Source: Ovis canadensis (lineage: Eukaryota; Chordata; Mammalia; Artiodactyla; Bovidae). From it: DNA of 64,000 bases. Made by a program: the position numbers and the translations under genes. The stretch lies in NCBI RefSeq assembly GCF_042477335.2, contig NC_091256.1, positions 48,315,001-48,379,000 of the forward strand. Reading direction: 5' to 3'. Position 1 is the first letter of the stretch, and the number at the start of each line of letters is the position of its first letter. Under the pieces are notes generated by a model. That model saw only the letters and a program-made list of their open reading frames with translations, was not told where the DNA came from and ran no database searches. Positions 28,837 through 39,924 of this stretch are shown piece after piece.

Positions 28837-29820
28837 GCAAGGGAAGTAAGGCTAAGAGGAGGGTATATTGTTTTTGTTTTTAAGATGGGATAAATAGTTC
28901 GATTGAGTTTGTAGACTGATGGGAAAAATTTGGTAGAGAGGGAGACATTTGTGATTCAGGAGAGGAAATGGGAGAATTGCTAGAGCAATGTTATTGAGTA
29001 AGTAAGACAAGATGGGATCTAGTTTTCAAGTGAAGGAATTGACTTTAAATGGGAGAAAAATAGTATTATATGAGCATCAAGCAGCATATGGGTTCACTTG
29101 AGTTTCATAATCAAGAGCATTTGTCTTCAGTGCATTTTTTTGCATGAGTGAAAGCACAAATTAGGTAAAAAGATGAATTTAACCAAGGTTGTGGTTTTGT
29201 CAAGTGAATACAACAAGGAATTGAGGGTATATACAGAGAAGTGAGTATATTGATCGATTGTGGAATTTAAAATGAGTAAGTAGGGGAGAAAGAGAGACTA
29301 TTAAGAAAGTTAGAGGCAGTGAAAAAACAGAAAGATCAGTTGATTGGCGGTACTGGTGAAGTTGGAATTGGGGCAATAGAAGGATGAATGGAGGTTATGA
29401 TCAGAGAATAAAATGAATTAAATTAAGATCATGGAGGGATATTGGTAATGAGAAGGTCTAGGGTTATTGAATATATGAATGAAAGGCCCATAAGTTGTGG
29501 AGGACTGGATCCCTTGAAGAGAGGAGTTTAAGAAATTGAGAGGCTGAAGTGCTGCATTAAGTCATCTATTGTGTATATTGCAATCATCAAAGAATTAAGA
29601 CATTAGCAGTATTAGAGAGAGGGAAAGTGAACAAAGAACATATCTCTGTGGAAAATAAAGGGATATTTTCTAGGGGTTCATTAGTGACATCAACAATGAC
29701 AGATAATGAGTAATATAATTTATTTATATGTAACTCAAATCCTGAGAGTGTCTAGGGAGGAAACAGAATGAGAATGATTTGCAAATAGCAGTGAGGAGCA
29801 TGGATGGAGCCAAATTCACA

Positions 29821-30357
29821 TAAGATTTAAACTTTTAGCCGAGACTTCAAGGGTAAGTTGTTATTCTTATGGCCTCGCCAACAAAAGAATATTACAGGCA
29901 TAGTGAAGTGGTTGGGCATTTAATAACATGTATGAAGAAATGTAATTATATAAATCTGGCTAGGGTATCAGGATGGGGCATGGTGCTGCAGACGTAAACA
30001 TACTGAGATATCGTTAGGCACGATGGAAGAAAATGAACTTGCTGAAATTTGTAGATTGCTTAAATTTGCAAATTGTGATGTCTTATATTAATACACTCAG
30101 ATATTCCTAGAAGTAAACAGTTGTAGGACTATCTAAAGCTTTTAGTCAGGGCACTGACCTCATCAGACTTGCTTCATAAAGGTAAATCTTCCTACAATGT
30201 GAAAGTTGTTGGAGGCAAAGAAGACAGACAGAAAGCTTCAGCAGTAATTAAAACTAGGACCTGAACTTAAGTAATGCCCATAAATAAGAACAGAGGAAAC
30301 CCTCGGAAGGTAAAAACATATAAGAGTTGTTGATTTTGATGTGGTTAATAAGAGAGA
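29821..30357. other. unassigned intergenic
   Basis: About 540 bp of AT-rich sequence with nothing recognised. Confidence 0.4.
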
Positions 30358-30564
30358 GGGGCTTCCCTGATAGCTCAGTGGTAAAGAATCTGCCTGCCAA
30401 TGCAGGAGATGTGGCTTTGATCCCTGGGTCAGGAAGATCCCCTGGAAAGAAATGGAAACCTACTCCAGTTTTCTTGCCTGGGGAATCCCATGGACAGAGA
30501 CGCCTGATGGGCTATAGTCCGTGGGGTCGCAAAAAAGTTTGACACTGCTTGACAAATAAACAAG
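30358..30564 (+). repeat. Bov-tA type SINE
   Basis: Forward copy: gggcttccctgatagctcag head, 'ccaatgcaggagatgtggc' and 'gggtcgcaaaaaagtttgac'. Flanks share an imperfect duplication (aataagagagag on the left, aatgagagaaag on the right). Confidence 0.85.
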
Positions 30565-30710
30565 ACCAATGAGAGAAAGAAAGGAGTCAAGAAAGACTAG
30601 AAGATTTTTAATTATTGTCACTATGTATAAATATGTTACTTTTAACCAGTTTAGGAAATAAAGGAGAACAACTAAGATACCGTGATAGATTACCCATCTT
30701 TTTTTTTTTT

Positions 30711-30730
30711 CCCAGATGTACAAGTTGAAT
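30711..30730 (-). other. short non-L1 insert between two A-rich tails (possible 3' transduction)
   Basis: In element orientation the L1 3' UTR ends in an AATA repeat, followed by about 20 bases of non-repeat sequence, then a 12-base A run and the target-site duplication. This is the layout left when transcription passes the L1's own poly(A) signal. Confidence 0.45.
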
Positions 30731-31101
30731 TTATTTATTTATTTATTTATTTAGTTTTTTATTTTTTAAATTTTAAAATCTTTAATTCTTACATGCGTTC
30801 CCAAACATGAACCCCCCTCCCACCTCCCTCCCCACAACATCTCTCTGGGTCATCCCCATGCACCAGCCCCAAGCATGCTGCACCCTGCGTCAGACATAGA
30901 CTGGCGATTCAATTCTTACATGATAGTATACATGTTAGAATTCCCATTCTCCCAAATCATCCCATCCTCTCCCTCTCCCTCTCCCTCTGAGTCCAAAAGT
31001 CCGTTATACACATCTGTGTCTTTTTTCCTGTCTTGCATACAGGGTCATCATGCCATCTTCCTAAATTCCATATATATGTGTTAGTATACTGTATTGGTGT
31101 T

Positions 31102-31948
31102 TTTCTTTCTGGCTTACTTCACTCTGTATAATCGGCTCCAGTTTCATCCATCTCATCAGAACTGATTCAAATGAATTCTTTTTAACGGCTGAGTAATACT
31201 CCATTGTGTATATGTACCACAGCTTTCTTATCCATTCATCTGCTGATGGACATCTAGGTTGTTTCCATGTCCTGGCTATTATAAACAGTGCTGCGATGAA
31301 CATTGGGGTACATGTGTCTCTTTCAATTCTGGTTTCCTCGGTGTGTATGCCCAGCAGTGGGCTTGCTGGGTCATAAGGTAGTTCTATTTGCAATTTTTTA
31401 AGGAATCTCCACACTGTTCTCCATAGTGGCTGTACTAGTTTGCATTCCCACCAACAGTGTAGGAGGGTTCCCTTTTCTCCACACCCTCTCCAGCATTTAT
31501 TGCTTGCAGATTTTTGGATCGCAGCCATTCTGACTGGTGTGAAGTGGTACCTCATTGTGGTTTTGATTTGCATTTCTCTAATAATGAGTGATGTTGAGCA
31601 TCTTTTCATGTGTTTGTTAGCCATCCTTATGTCTTCTTTGGAGAAACGTCTATTTAGTTCTTTGGCCCACTTTTTGATTGGGTCATTTATTTTTCTGGAA
31701 TTGAGCTGCATAAGTTGCTTGTATATTTTTGAGATTAGTTGTTTGTCAGTTGCTTCATTTCCTATTATTTTCTCCCATTCCGAAGGCTGTCTTTTCACCT
31801 TGCTTATATTTTCCTTTGTTGTGCAGAAGCTTTTAATTTTAATTAGATCCCATTTGTTTATTTTTGCTTTTATTTCCAGCATTCTGGGAGGTGGATCATA
31901 GAGGATCCTGCTGTGATTTATGTCTGAGAGTGTTTTGCCTATGTTCTC
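31102..31948 (-). repeat. left arm of 847-bp L1 inverted repeat
   Basis: Pairs with 32619-33465. The two arms have exactly equal length and the coordinate sum is constant (64567) at both ends, so there is no net indel. Encodes on the minus strand the ORF2 end from [12 protein letters not shown] to SEVSQKE. Confidence 0.92.
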
Positions 31949-32618
31949 AACAATTCCATCCACCATTGCAAAGAAAAGAATAAAATACTTAGGAATATAT
32001 CTACCTAAAGAAACTAAAGACCTATATATAGAAAACTATAAAACACTGATGAAAGAAATCAAAGAGGACACTAATAGATGGATAAATATACCATGTTCAT
32101 GGATCAGAAGAATCAATATAGTGAAAATGAGTATACTACCCAAAGCAATTTACAAATTCAATGCAATCCCTATCAAGCTACCAGCCACATTTTTCACAGA
32201 ACTAGAACAAATAATTTCAAGATTTGTATGGAAATACAAAAAACCTCGAGTAGCCAAAGCAATCTTGAGAAAGAAGAATGGAACTGGAGGAATCAACTTG
32301 CCTGACTTCAGGCTCTACTACAAAGCCACAGTCATCAAGACAGTATGGTACTGGCACAAAGACAGACATATAGATCAATGGAACAAAATAGAAAGCCCAG
32401 AGATAAATCCACACACATATGGACACCTTATCTTTGACAAAGGAGTCAAGAATATACAATGGAGTAAAGACAATCTCTTTAACAAGTGGTGCTGGGAAAA
32501 CTGGTCAACCACTTGTAAAAGGATGAAACTAGATCACTTTCTAACACCGCACACAAAAATAAACTCAAAATGGATTAAAGATCTAAATATAAGATCAGAA
32601 ACTGTAAAACTCTTAGAG
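31949..32618 (+). mobile_element. L1 ORF2 segment forming the hairpin spacer
   Basis: Single-copy 670 bp between the arms, encoding the ORF2 region downstream of the RT core (such as [16 protein letters not shown] and [14 protein letters not shown]). The frame continues into the right arm, giving an open + strand reading frame of 520 codons (31920-33482) including flanking bases. Confidence 0.9.
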
Positions 32619-33465
32619 GAGAACATAGGCAAAACACTCTCAGACATAAATCACAGCAGGATCCTCTATGATCCACCTCCCAGAATACTGGAAATAAGAG
32701 CAAAAATAAACAAATGGGATCTAATTAAAATTAAAAGCTTCTGCACAACAAAGGAAAATATAAGCAAAGTGAAAAGACAGCCCTCAGAATGGGAGAAAAT
32801 AATAGCAAATGAAGCAACTGACAAACAACTAATCTCAAAAATATACAAGCAACTTATGCAGCTCAATTCCAGAAAAATAAACGACCCAATCAAAAAATGG
32901 GCCAAAGAACTAAATAGACATTTCTCCAAAGAAGACATATGGATGGCTAACAAACACAAGAAAAGATGCTCAACATCACTCATTATTAGAGAAATGCAAA
33001 TCAAAACCACAATGAGGTACCACTTCACACCAGTCAGAATGTCTGCGATCCAAAAATCTGCAAGCAATAAATGCTGGAGAGGGTGTGGAGAAAAGGGAAC
33101 CCTCCTACACTGTTGGTGGGAATGCAAACTAGTACAGCCACTATGGAGAACAGTGTGGAGATTCCTTAAAAAATTGCAAATAGAACTACCTTATGACCCA
33201 GCAAGCCCACTGCTGGGCATACACGCCGAGGAAACCAGAATTGAAAGAGACACATGTACCCCAATGTTCATCACAGCACTGTTTATAATAGCCAGGACAT
33301 GGAAACAACCTAGATGTCCATCAGCAGATGAATGGATAAGAAAGCTGTGGTACATATACACAATGGAGTATTACTCAGCCATTAAAAAGAATTCATTTGA
33401 ATCAGTTCTGATGAGATGGATGAAACTGGAGCCGATTATACAGAGTGAAGTAAGCCAGAAAGAAA
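32619..33465 (+). repeat. right arm of 847-bp L1 inverted repeat
   Basis: Collinear with 31102-31948 in opposite orientation, with at least ten amino-acid-changing differences over about 280 codons. It stops inside ORF2, short of the natural L1 3' end, and runs straight into the target-site duplication. Confidence 0.92.
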
Positions 33466-33476
33466 TACCCATCTTT

Positions 33477-34127
33477 AAATAGGCAGTCACACAGCAAAGT
33501 CTTAATGAGTACGCACTATGGTGTAGTTATTGTGTAGTTAGGTATTTATTTCTTTCATGGAACTCAACATTCTTTAACGTATCTTCAAGACTGGTGAGGA
33601 TTCTGAGGAACCGATCATATTCTTTCCTCTAAATGGCCTATCCAATTTAGGAATAGACTCAGGAACCAAATATTACTTTATCATGTATTGTATCATGTAA
33701 TGTGTCATGCATCTGCAGCCCACTTAAGCCCTCCTCACAAGTCCTGTCTCCCCTCCACAAGTCTAGATCTTGGGACTTGATTACCCTCATCTGCCCATTG
33801 CATTTCATCTCAGCAGTAAAGAATCAGATCTGAAGATTTGATATTTGCCAAAACATTTACAAGGAGATCTACAATCTCCCTTGACCCAGGGATGATGCAG
33901 GACTGATGGGAAAGGGTTGTCAGGCCTCTGAACTTTCTTTCCACAGTGAAACTAGAGCAAGAAAGAGAAGATAATGCCTACACTGGGAGTTCAGTCACTT
34001 CTCCCAATCTCAGTGAGGGAAGTTATTGCTTTTTCTGTGTGAAAGCATGAGTTAGAAGAGGATAATGGACAGAAATGCTCCCTTCCTCCCCTACTGATAT
34101 CTCCTGAAAATGGAATGGAAATTTGTG
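33477..34127. other. unassigned intergenic
   Basis: About 650 bp, unique-looking, no gene or repeat recognised. Confidence 0.4.
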
Positions 34128-34340
34128 CCTTCCTATTCCCTCGTGGCTCAGCTGGTAAAGAATCCACCTGCAATGCAGCAATGCAGGAGACCTGGGTTCA
34201 ATCACTAGGTAAGGAAGATCTCCTGGAGTATGAAATGGCAGCCCACTCCAGTATTCTTGCCTGGAAAATTCCATGGAGAGAGAATTTCTGGCTGGCTAGA
34301 GCCCATAAAGTCGCAAAGACTGAGTATACATGCACACACG
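34128..34340 (+). repeat. Bov-tA type SINE
   Basis: Forward copy: 'ccctcgtggctcagctgg' head, a small internal duplication (aatgcagc twice, near 34171-34186), 'tattcttgcctggaaaattcc' and 'gtcgcaaagactgag'. Confidence 0.85.
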
Positions 34341-34959
34341 TTTTTTTTTCAGTGGAAATTGAGGGATGGAGTAATATGCATTCCCAACATGGAAATATAA
34401 TTGCAGGTTAAGTAGCTTAGTCATCTGTGAGCTCTAAATAGGAGAATGTGTCTCTCCCTCCCTGTATACAAAGTGCAGGATCAGGGCACTGAGAGAAATG
34501 GAAGATAGAAGACTCAAGAAATGTACTAGATCACTTTCTAGCTGGGTTACAAAGGAGAATTTTTAGTATATGGATGCAAGGGTGCCTTGTAAAACTCAAG
34601 GCAGGGTACAACTGGGCCTCAGGATGCGACCAGAGGTAAGAAAGCCACTGAGAACCAGGAAATAGACCCTCTCCACCTTTAGCCTCTGCTTCTCTAGACA
34701 CATACACTGAAACTAAGCAGGGTTCTATGGTGCTTTATGGGCTCAAAAAAACCTTTCTGTGTGCCATTTCTTGATAACAAGAAACAAGCTTCAGTCCGCC
34801 TCCTTGACCTTCCCTGAATTCCAATGAGCAAATTCAAACAATTTCTATTTAGGGAAGGGAGGGGATGCAGAGTCAAAGGAGGAACAGTCAAAGGAAATAG
34901 TGAAGTCTTGAGGCAGTGTCCTGGTTCCCCTTCAAAGGATATACTTAACAATATCTTTG
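34341..34959. other. unassigned intergenic
   Basis: About 620 bp; may include the upstream part of the LTR-like segment that follows. Nothing definite seen. Confidence 0.35.
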
Positions 34960-35320
34960 AGCTCTTTCGCAGATACTGAAACCCCCACCATGTGGGAGAA
35001 GTTAACTGTATATATTGCCCATAAGAACTAGACCCTGGACCAGTTGAAACCAGAAGGTTGATGATGCTGACTCCCGGTTGCTTGACCACCAGTCAATCAG
35101 AAAAATGTCCATGAGCTGATCATGCCTTCTTTGAACCACTGCTATAAAAATCCTTGCTCCCCCCTCCAGGTTGGGACAGACAGGTTTGAGGGCATTATCT
35201 TGCTGTGTCCCCCTTTGCCTGCCAAAGCAGTAAAGCTATTCTTTTCTACTTCACTCAAAACTTTGTTTCTGAGATTTAATTCAGTGTCAAGGTACAGAGG
35301 CTGGATTCACCTTCGATGCT
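34960..35320 (+). mobile_element. probable endogenous-retrovirus LTR (partial or solo)
   Basis: It has the layout of a gammaretrovirus-like LTR: TATAAAA at 35143-35149, an AGTAAA poly(A)-signal variant at 35229-35234 about 85 bp later, and then a U5-like segment 'tttgtttctgagatttaattc'. The 5' border and any target-site duplication were not found, and no retroviral coding sequence lies beside it. Borders are estimates. Confidence 0.5.
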
Positions 35321-36391
35321 TCATTTTTCTCTTTCCCCGTGGGTGGCATTCTCTGCTTCCTCCTTGCATAACAGAAAACATGGGCAACCATTGCTTCTTG
35401 GTTTGTGTGTTCTGGATTTAGCCACAGGGAGTGGCTAACTCTTTCTCAGTAGCCCTTGATCTTGCTCTCAATTCTCATTTCACTGGAAAGAATCCCCAGT
35501 GACCTGACATAGATCAGAGTCTCGCTTCTTGTCCCATCAGCTTTGCAATATGACTGTGGGTATCCAATCCTCTCCACCCCAAACTGTGGGTGTAGTTGTG
35601 GAACACAGGTAAAAGAGGGGCAGAGCTGGGAAGATACTCCAAATTGTCTTCAGTGTCTGAGTGTCCTCAGCAATTGAGATCAGGAAATAACGAGAAAATT
35701 TTAAAACTTGTAACATCTTCATGCTATGCACTAGAGATGAAATGAAGCAGTCTCTTGATAGGGACTCTTAAAATGAGAATCTTGGGAAGGCAGCCAACAC
35801 CTGCACTTGGGACTTTTGCCAGATGAAGAAGGCTGCAATTTTTCTGCACTACAGGATTAAATTTGTATACAGAAAGGATTTGGGTTATTGTAAGATAAAA
35901 AGGATGTCCTGGAAGAATGTCTAGTTCTCACCCCCTCTAGGAATATTTGTCAAGAAGGAAAAAGGAATGCAGCATACAGGCCCTCTGTGTCTGCCAGATG
36001 TTCTCTGACAATATATATTGTTAAAAACTGAATTTAAATTATGAAGCCAGCCCACCAAACAATGAAATATCCAATGGCCTGTTGATTCCCATTCATCAGG
36101 CCTCTCTGGGTGTTGCACTGGGTCAAGCTACCATTTCTTGATGTGAAATTTTAGTCTGTCTTTGGAATATTAGCCCTTCAGCCCTTTCCCTGGCTCAGAA
36201 GGTATATGAGAAGTACTTTTCTTTTGTCGTTTCCTCAACTCCACTCTTTGAAATTTCCTTTGAAGTGGAAAATAATAATAGTAATAAACACTCTGTGAAT
36301 GGTTAAGTTCTTTATTTCTGTGATTTCATGTAGTTCTTTTGACAGTCCTGTGAGATAGGAAACTGAGTATTTTTAAATTCATTTAAAAATA
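35321..36391. other. unassigned intergenic
   Basis: About 1.07 kb with no recognised element. Minus-strand open frames here (about 65 codons) show no known domain. Confidence 0.4.
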
Positions 36392-36736
36392 AGCAAACAT
36401 TAAAGAAATGCATATCAAAACTATTGCAATGAGTTATTACCTTACATGGGTCAGAATGGCCATCATTAAAAAGTCTCCAAATGATAAATGCTGGAGAGAT
36501 AAATTCTTACTGTTGGTGAGAATGAAAATTGGTGCAGCCACTATGGAGAACAGTATGAAAATTTCTTAAGAAACTAAAAATAGAGCTACCATATGATCCA
36601 GCTACCCTATTCCTCTGCATATCCAAAAAAGATGAAAGCTCTAATTCAAAAAGTTACGTACGCTTAATGTTCATAGCAGCGCTGTTTACAATAGCCAAGA
36701 TCTGGAAGCAACTTAAATGTCTACCAAAAGATGATA

Positions 36737-36742
36737 AATATA

Positions 36743-36777
<35 letters not shown>

Positions 36778-36803
36778 ATATATATATATATATAAATATA
36801 TAT
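36737..36803 (+). repeat. (TAAA)n and (TA)n compound microsatellite
   Basis: About ten AAAT units followed by TA units, within the old L1 ORF2 region. Confidence 0.9.
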
Positions 36804-36890
36804 TGCAGCAACATGGATGGACCTAGAGATTATCATACTAAGTGAAGTAAGTCAGAAAGAGAAAGAAATACTCTATGATATTTCTTGTTA

Positions 36891-38158
36891 AGTGGGTGCA
36901 AAAATATTTGTGGTTTTGGACCATGGATTTTAAATCATTATAACTAAGCTCAAATGTGTCTTTATTAATCAAAATAGGAACCATTACAATCAACACATTT
37001 TTACTAATGAGAAATAAGTTGGTTTATTCATGTAGCATAAAAATCCATGCTTCAGGATTTGACACATTCTTGGAAAGCATTTTCTGCCTCCTGTTGGTTG
37101 TGGAAGTGTTTTCCCTGCAAAAAGTTGTTGAGATGTTTGAAGTAGTGGCAGTCAGTTGGTGAGAGGTCAAGTGAATATGGTGGATGAGGCAAAAATTTGT
37201 AACCCAATTCATTCAACTTTTGAAGCGTTGATTGTGCTATGTGGTGTCAGACATTGCTGTGGAGAATTGGGCCCTTTCTGTTGACCAGTGCTGGCTGCAG
37301 GCATTGCAGTTTTTGGTGTATCTCATTGATTTGCTGAGTGTACTTCTCAGATGTACTGGTTTCGCCAGGATTCAGAAAGCTATAGTGGGTCAGACAGGTA
37401 GCAGACCACCAAATAGTGACCATGATATTTTTTGGTACAAGTTTGGCTTTGGAAAGTGCTTTGGAGTGTCTTCTTGACCCTCTCATTGAGTTGGTCATCA
37501 CCAGTTGTCATATAAAATCCACTTTTCATCACATGTCACAATCCAATCCAATAGAGAAATGGTTTGTTGTTGTAAGAGAAGATGACACTTCAAATTGATG
37601 ATTTTTTTTTTTTTGATTTGTGATCAGCTCACAAGGCACCCACTTGTTGAGCTTTTTTACTTTTCCAATTTGCTTCAAATGCTGAATGACCATAGAATGG
37701 TTGACATTGAATTCTTGGGCAACTTCTTGTATAGCAGTTAAGAGGGTCAGCTTTGATAATGGCTCTCAATTGGTCATTGTCAGTTTCCAATGTCTGGCCA
37801 CTGTGCTCTTCACATCTCTCGTCTTCTTTGCAAAACTTCCTAAACCAGCACTGCGGTGTATATTCATAGCAGTCTTGGGTCAAATACTTTGTTGATGTTT
37901 TGAGTTACCTCTGCTGCTTTATGACCCATTTTGAACTTGAATAAGAAAATCACTCAAATTTTCTTTTTGTTTAACATGATTTGTTTAACATAACTAAAAT
38001 AAACAGCAAGTAATAAGCAATTAGCAAAAAAAAAAAACACCATAAAGCAAGAAATGCACTTTAAAATGATATATAACATAACCACATTTAAGAATGTATT
38101 CCAATATCAAATGGCAAATTTCAACAATGTAAAAACTGCAGCTATTTTTGAACCAATC
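36891..38158 (-). mobile_element. complete-length mariner DNA transposon (Hsmar1-like), inactive
   Basis: A 1268-bp element with imperfect terminal inverted repeats (agtgggtgcaaaaat at the left; the right end reads aaaactgc...tttgaaccaatc, its reverse complement). It is flanked by TA at 36889-36890 and 38159-38160, the mariner target duplication. The minus strand carries broken transposase pieces: WFRKFCKEDERCEEHSG and DNDQLRAIIKADPL (37629-37883), then MVTIWWSA, HYSFLNPGE and LQPALVNRKGPIL (37247-37501). Frameshifts and stops separate them, and the second catalytic Asp region reads HSN rather than HDN. Confidence 0.92.
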
Positions 38159-38307
38159 TAATATATGTGGCATCTAAAATATGATACAAATGGACTTATT
38201 TACAAAACAGAAATAGATCCACAGACATTGAAAACAAACTTGTGGTTACCAAGAGGGGAAGTGGAGAGAAGGGATAAATTAGTAGTTTGAAATTAATATA
38301 TATACAC

Positions 38308-38520
38308 TGGTGGTGGTTTAGTTGCTAAGTCATGTCCGACTCTTGTGATCCCATGGACTGTAGCCCATCAGGCTTCTCTGTCCATGGGATTTTCCAGGCA
38401 AGAATACTGGAGTAGGTTGCCATTTCCTTCTCCAGGGGACCTTCCCAGCCCAGAAATCGAATCCAGGTCTCCTGCATTGTCGGCAGATGATTTACCAACT
38501 GAGCTATGAGGAAAGCCCAC
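38308..38520 (-). repeat. Bov-tA type SINE inside the old L1
   Basis: Reversed full-length copy from 'tggtggtggtttagttgc' to 'gagctatgaggaaagccc'. atatacac is duplicated at 38300-38307 and 38521-38528. Confidence 0.92.
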
Positions 38521-38730
38521 ATATACACACTACTATATGTAAAATAAACAATAAAGACCTACTGTATAGCATAAGGAGCTATATTCAATATCTTGTAAAA
38601 ACCTATAATGGAAAAGAATCTGAAAAGAGCATATATATGTGTGCATATACATACATCTGAAACTAACATAACATTGTAAATCAATACATCAATAAAATAA
38701 TAAATATTAAAAAAATAAGTAAATAAACAA

Positions 38731-39350
38731 ATGCCAAACACACATCTTCTATGCCAGGCTTTTCATTCCTCATCACAAGGATTATGTTTCAGTGGTCGCT
38801 AATCTGAGGACAGGGCCCAGACAGAGATGAATGAGAAACCTTAACCCTCTGTGGAATGTGGGCAGTCCTGGGACCATAAGCTTGGCTTCAGAAGAAATGG
38901 TTTGAGGAGCCAGGAGCCCAGACTGTCCACAGTGGAGGATTAGCTCCTTGACTAAGGAAAGATGAACACTCAATGCGGACTCTAATCTGGGGCTTGGGTG
39001 TATGATGCATGTGTCACTCTTTCCCTCCCAGGTTCAAACAATGGTGATCAGGAATAAGGGTGACTCAGTGCACAAATAGGCATATTTACATCTAAATGTC
39101 CCTGGGAAATTATGGTGGATTGCTTTTAATCTGAAATGTGATCCCTTCTACAGATGCCCGCCTTGTAGAGCATAATGACGGTCACCTCATTTTCAGTCCA
39201 GTTGTGATTGCCCCCATTTGCTTTAGTGGGCAAAGTTCTTCTCTCTTCCCTCAACCTTTAAATCCCCACTAACCATATTCCATCCTCTGTGATTACTTTC
39301 CTGGGGGGCTTGGAAAGAAGGTTAATTATTGTCTCCTTACTTTAATTTCT
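38731..39350. other. unassigned intergenic
   Basis: About 620 bp of unique-looking sequence. Nothing recognised. Confidence 0.4.
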
Positions 39351-39560
39351 GTGCTGTGCTGTGCTAAGTTGCCTCAGTCATGTCTGACTCTCTGTGATCC
39401 TATGGACCACAGCCAGCCAGGTTTCTCTCCACGGGATTCTCCAGGCAAGAACACTGGAGTGGTTGCCATGCCCTCTTCCAAGGGATCTTCCCGATCCAGG
39501 GAATCCCCATCTCTTATGTCTCTTGCATTGGCAGGTGGGTTCTTTACCACTAGCACCATC
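39351..39560 (-). repeat. Bov-tA type SINE
   Basis: Reversed copy with a short GTGCT repeat at its 3' side and a degenerate head ('taccactagcaccatc'). Similar 'aatttct' sequences lie at both borders. Confidence 0.8.
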
Positions 39561-39633
39561 TTCAATTTCTACTTTCAGTTGAACAACAGTAACCCAAGTT
39601 CTCTCCCATTCCACTTCCATCCTTTAACTTTCA

Positions 39634-39849
39634 GTTTAGTTCAGTTCAGTCGCTCAGTCGTGTCCGACTCTTTGCGACCCCATGAATCGCAGCACGCCAG
39701 GCCTCCCTGTCCATCACCAACTCCCGGAGTTCACTTAAACTCACGTCCATCAAGTCAGTGATGCCATCCAGCCATCTCATCCTCTGTCGTCCCCTTTTCC
39801 TTCTGCCCCAAATCCCTCCTAGCATCAGAGTCTTTTCCAATGAGTCAAC
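39634..39849 (-). mobile_element. short BovB LINE 3' fragment
   Basis: Reverse complement of the last 215 bp or so of BovB, from 'gttcagttcagtcgctcag' to 'tccaatgagtcaactt'. The minus strand reads an intact peptide stretch ([20 protein letters not shown]), suggesting low divergence. Confidence 0.9.
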
Positions 39850-39924
39850 TTTAGGAAGGTTTAAATAAAGCTGGAGTCTCCCAGAGACCTGTACTCTAGG
39901 TTCTTCTTTCTTTGCCATTCCTGA

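Larger units (their letters stand above)
26340..29820 (+). repeat. long ancient interspersed-repeat tract, family not assigned
   Basis: The left end has the phrase 'gatgcctactatgtgccacacactgc', and the tract continues through 'gaggacgtgacatttgagcacc' and 'gagaactgagaattgaccat', wording I recognise from a widespread old mammalian repeat without being able to name it. The same style continues after the BovB insertion at 28057-28836, for example 'gatgggaaaaatttggtagagaggg'. It is purine-rich and has no coding potential. Extent and single-element nature are inference. Confidence 0.4.
30691..33476 (-). mobile_element. young ruminant L1 insertion with inverted, duplicated ORF2 segment
   Basis: A single insertion bounded by tacccatctt at 30691-30700 and 33466-33475. 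The L1 3' end is on the left: a T run (30699-30710), then a 3' UTR read in reverse, then the ORF2 C-terminal frame on the minus strand up to 31948. From 31949 the orientation flips and ORF2 is read on the + strand to 33465, including [18 protein letters not shown] and the cysteine-bearing end [21 protein letters not shown]1, the endonuclease and the RT catalytic core are missing, so it is dead. The cleavage site deduced in the element's own orientation (TTT/AAAG) fits the L1 endonuclease preference. Confidence 0.9.
36392..38730 (+). mobile_element. old L1 3' end, interrupted by a mariner and a SINE
   Basis: Three segments read as one L1 3' end: 36392-36888 (end of ORF2, 'cactatggagaacagtatg', 'gaagtaagtcagaaagagaaag'), 38161-38307 ('tgtggcatctaaaatatgat') and 38521-38730 ('gacctactgtatagc', 'acattgtaaatcaatac'). 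Internal simple repeats of TAAA and TA sit at about 36737-36800. The frame is thoroughly broken. Confidence 0.85.

Noticed and set aside
31440-31901. 153-codon open frames antisense to L1 (also at 32666-33127)
   Set aside because: They are reverse-strand shadows of the L1 ORF2 sequence in the two arms.
30691-33476. Two independent L1 insertions in opposite orientation
   Set aside because: There is only one pair of target-site duplications, at the outer ends, and the right arm has no poly(A) tail.
31920-33482. 520-codon + strand open frame as a host gene
   Set aside because: It is L1 ORF2 C-terminal sequence from the inverted segment plus a few flanking bases, lacking the endonuclease and RT catalytic core.
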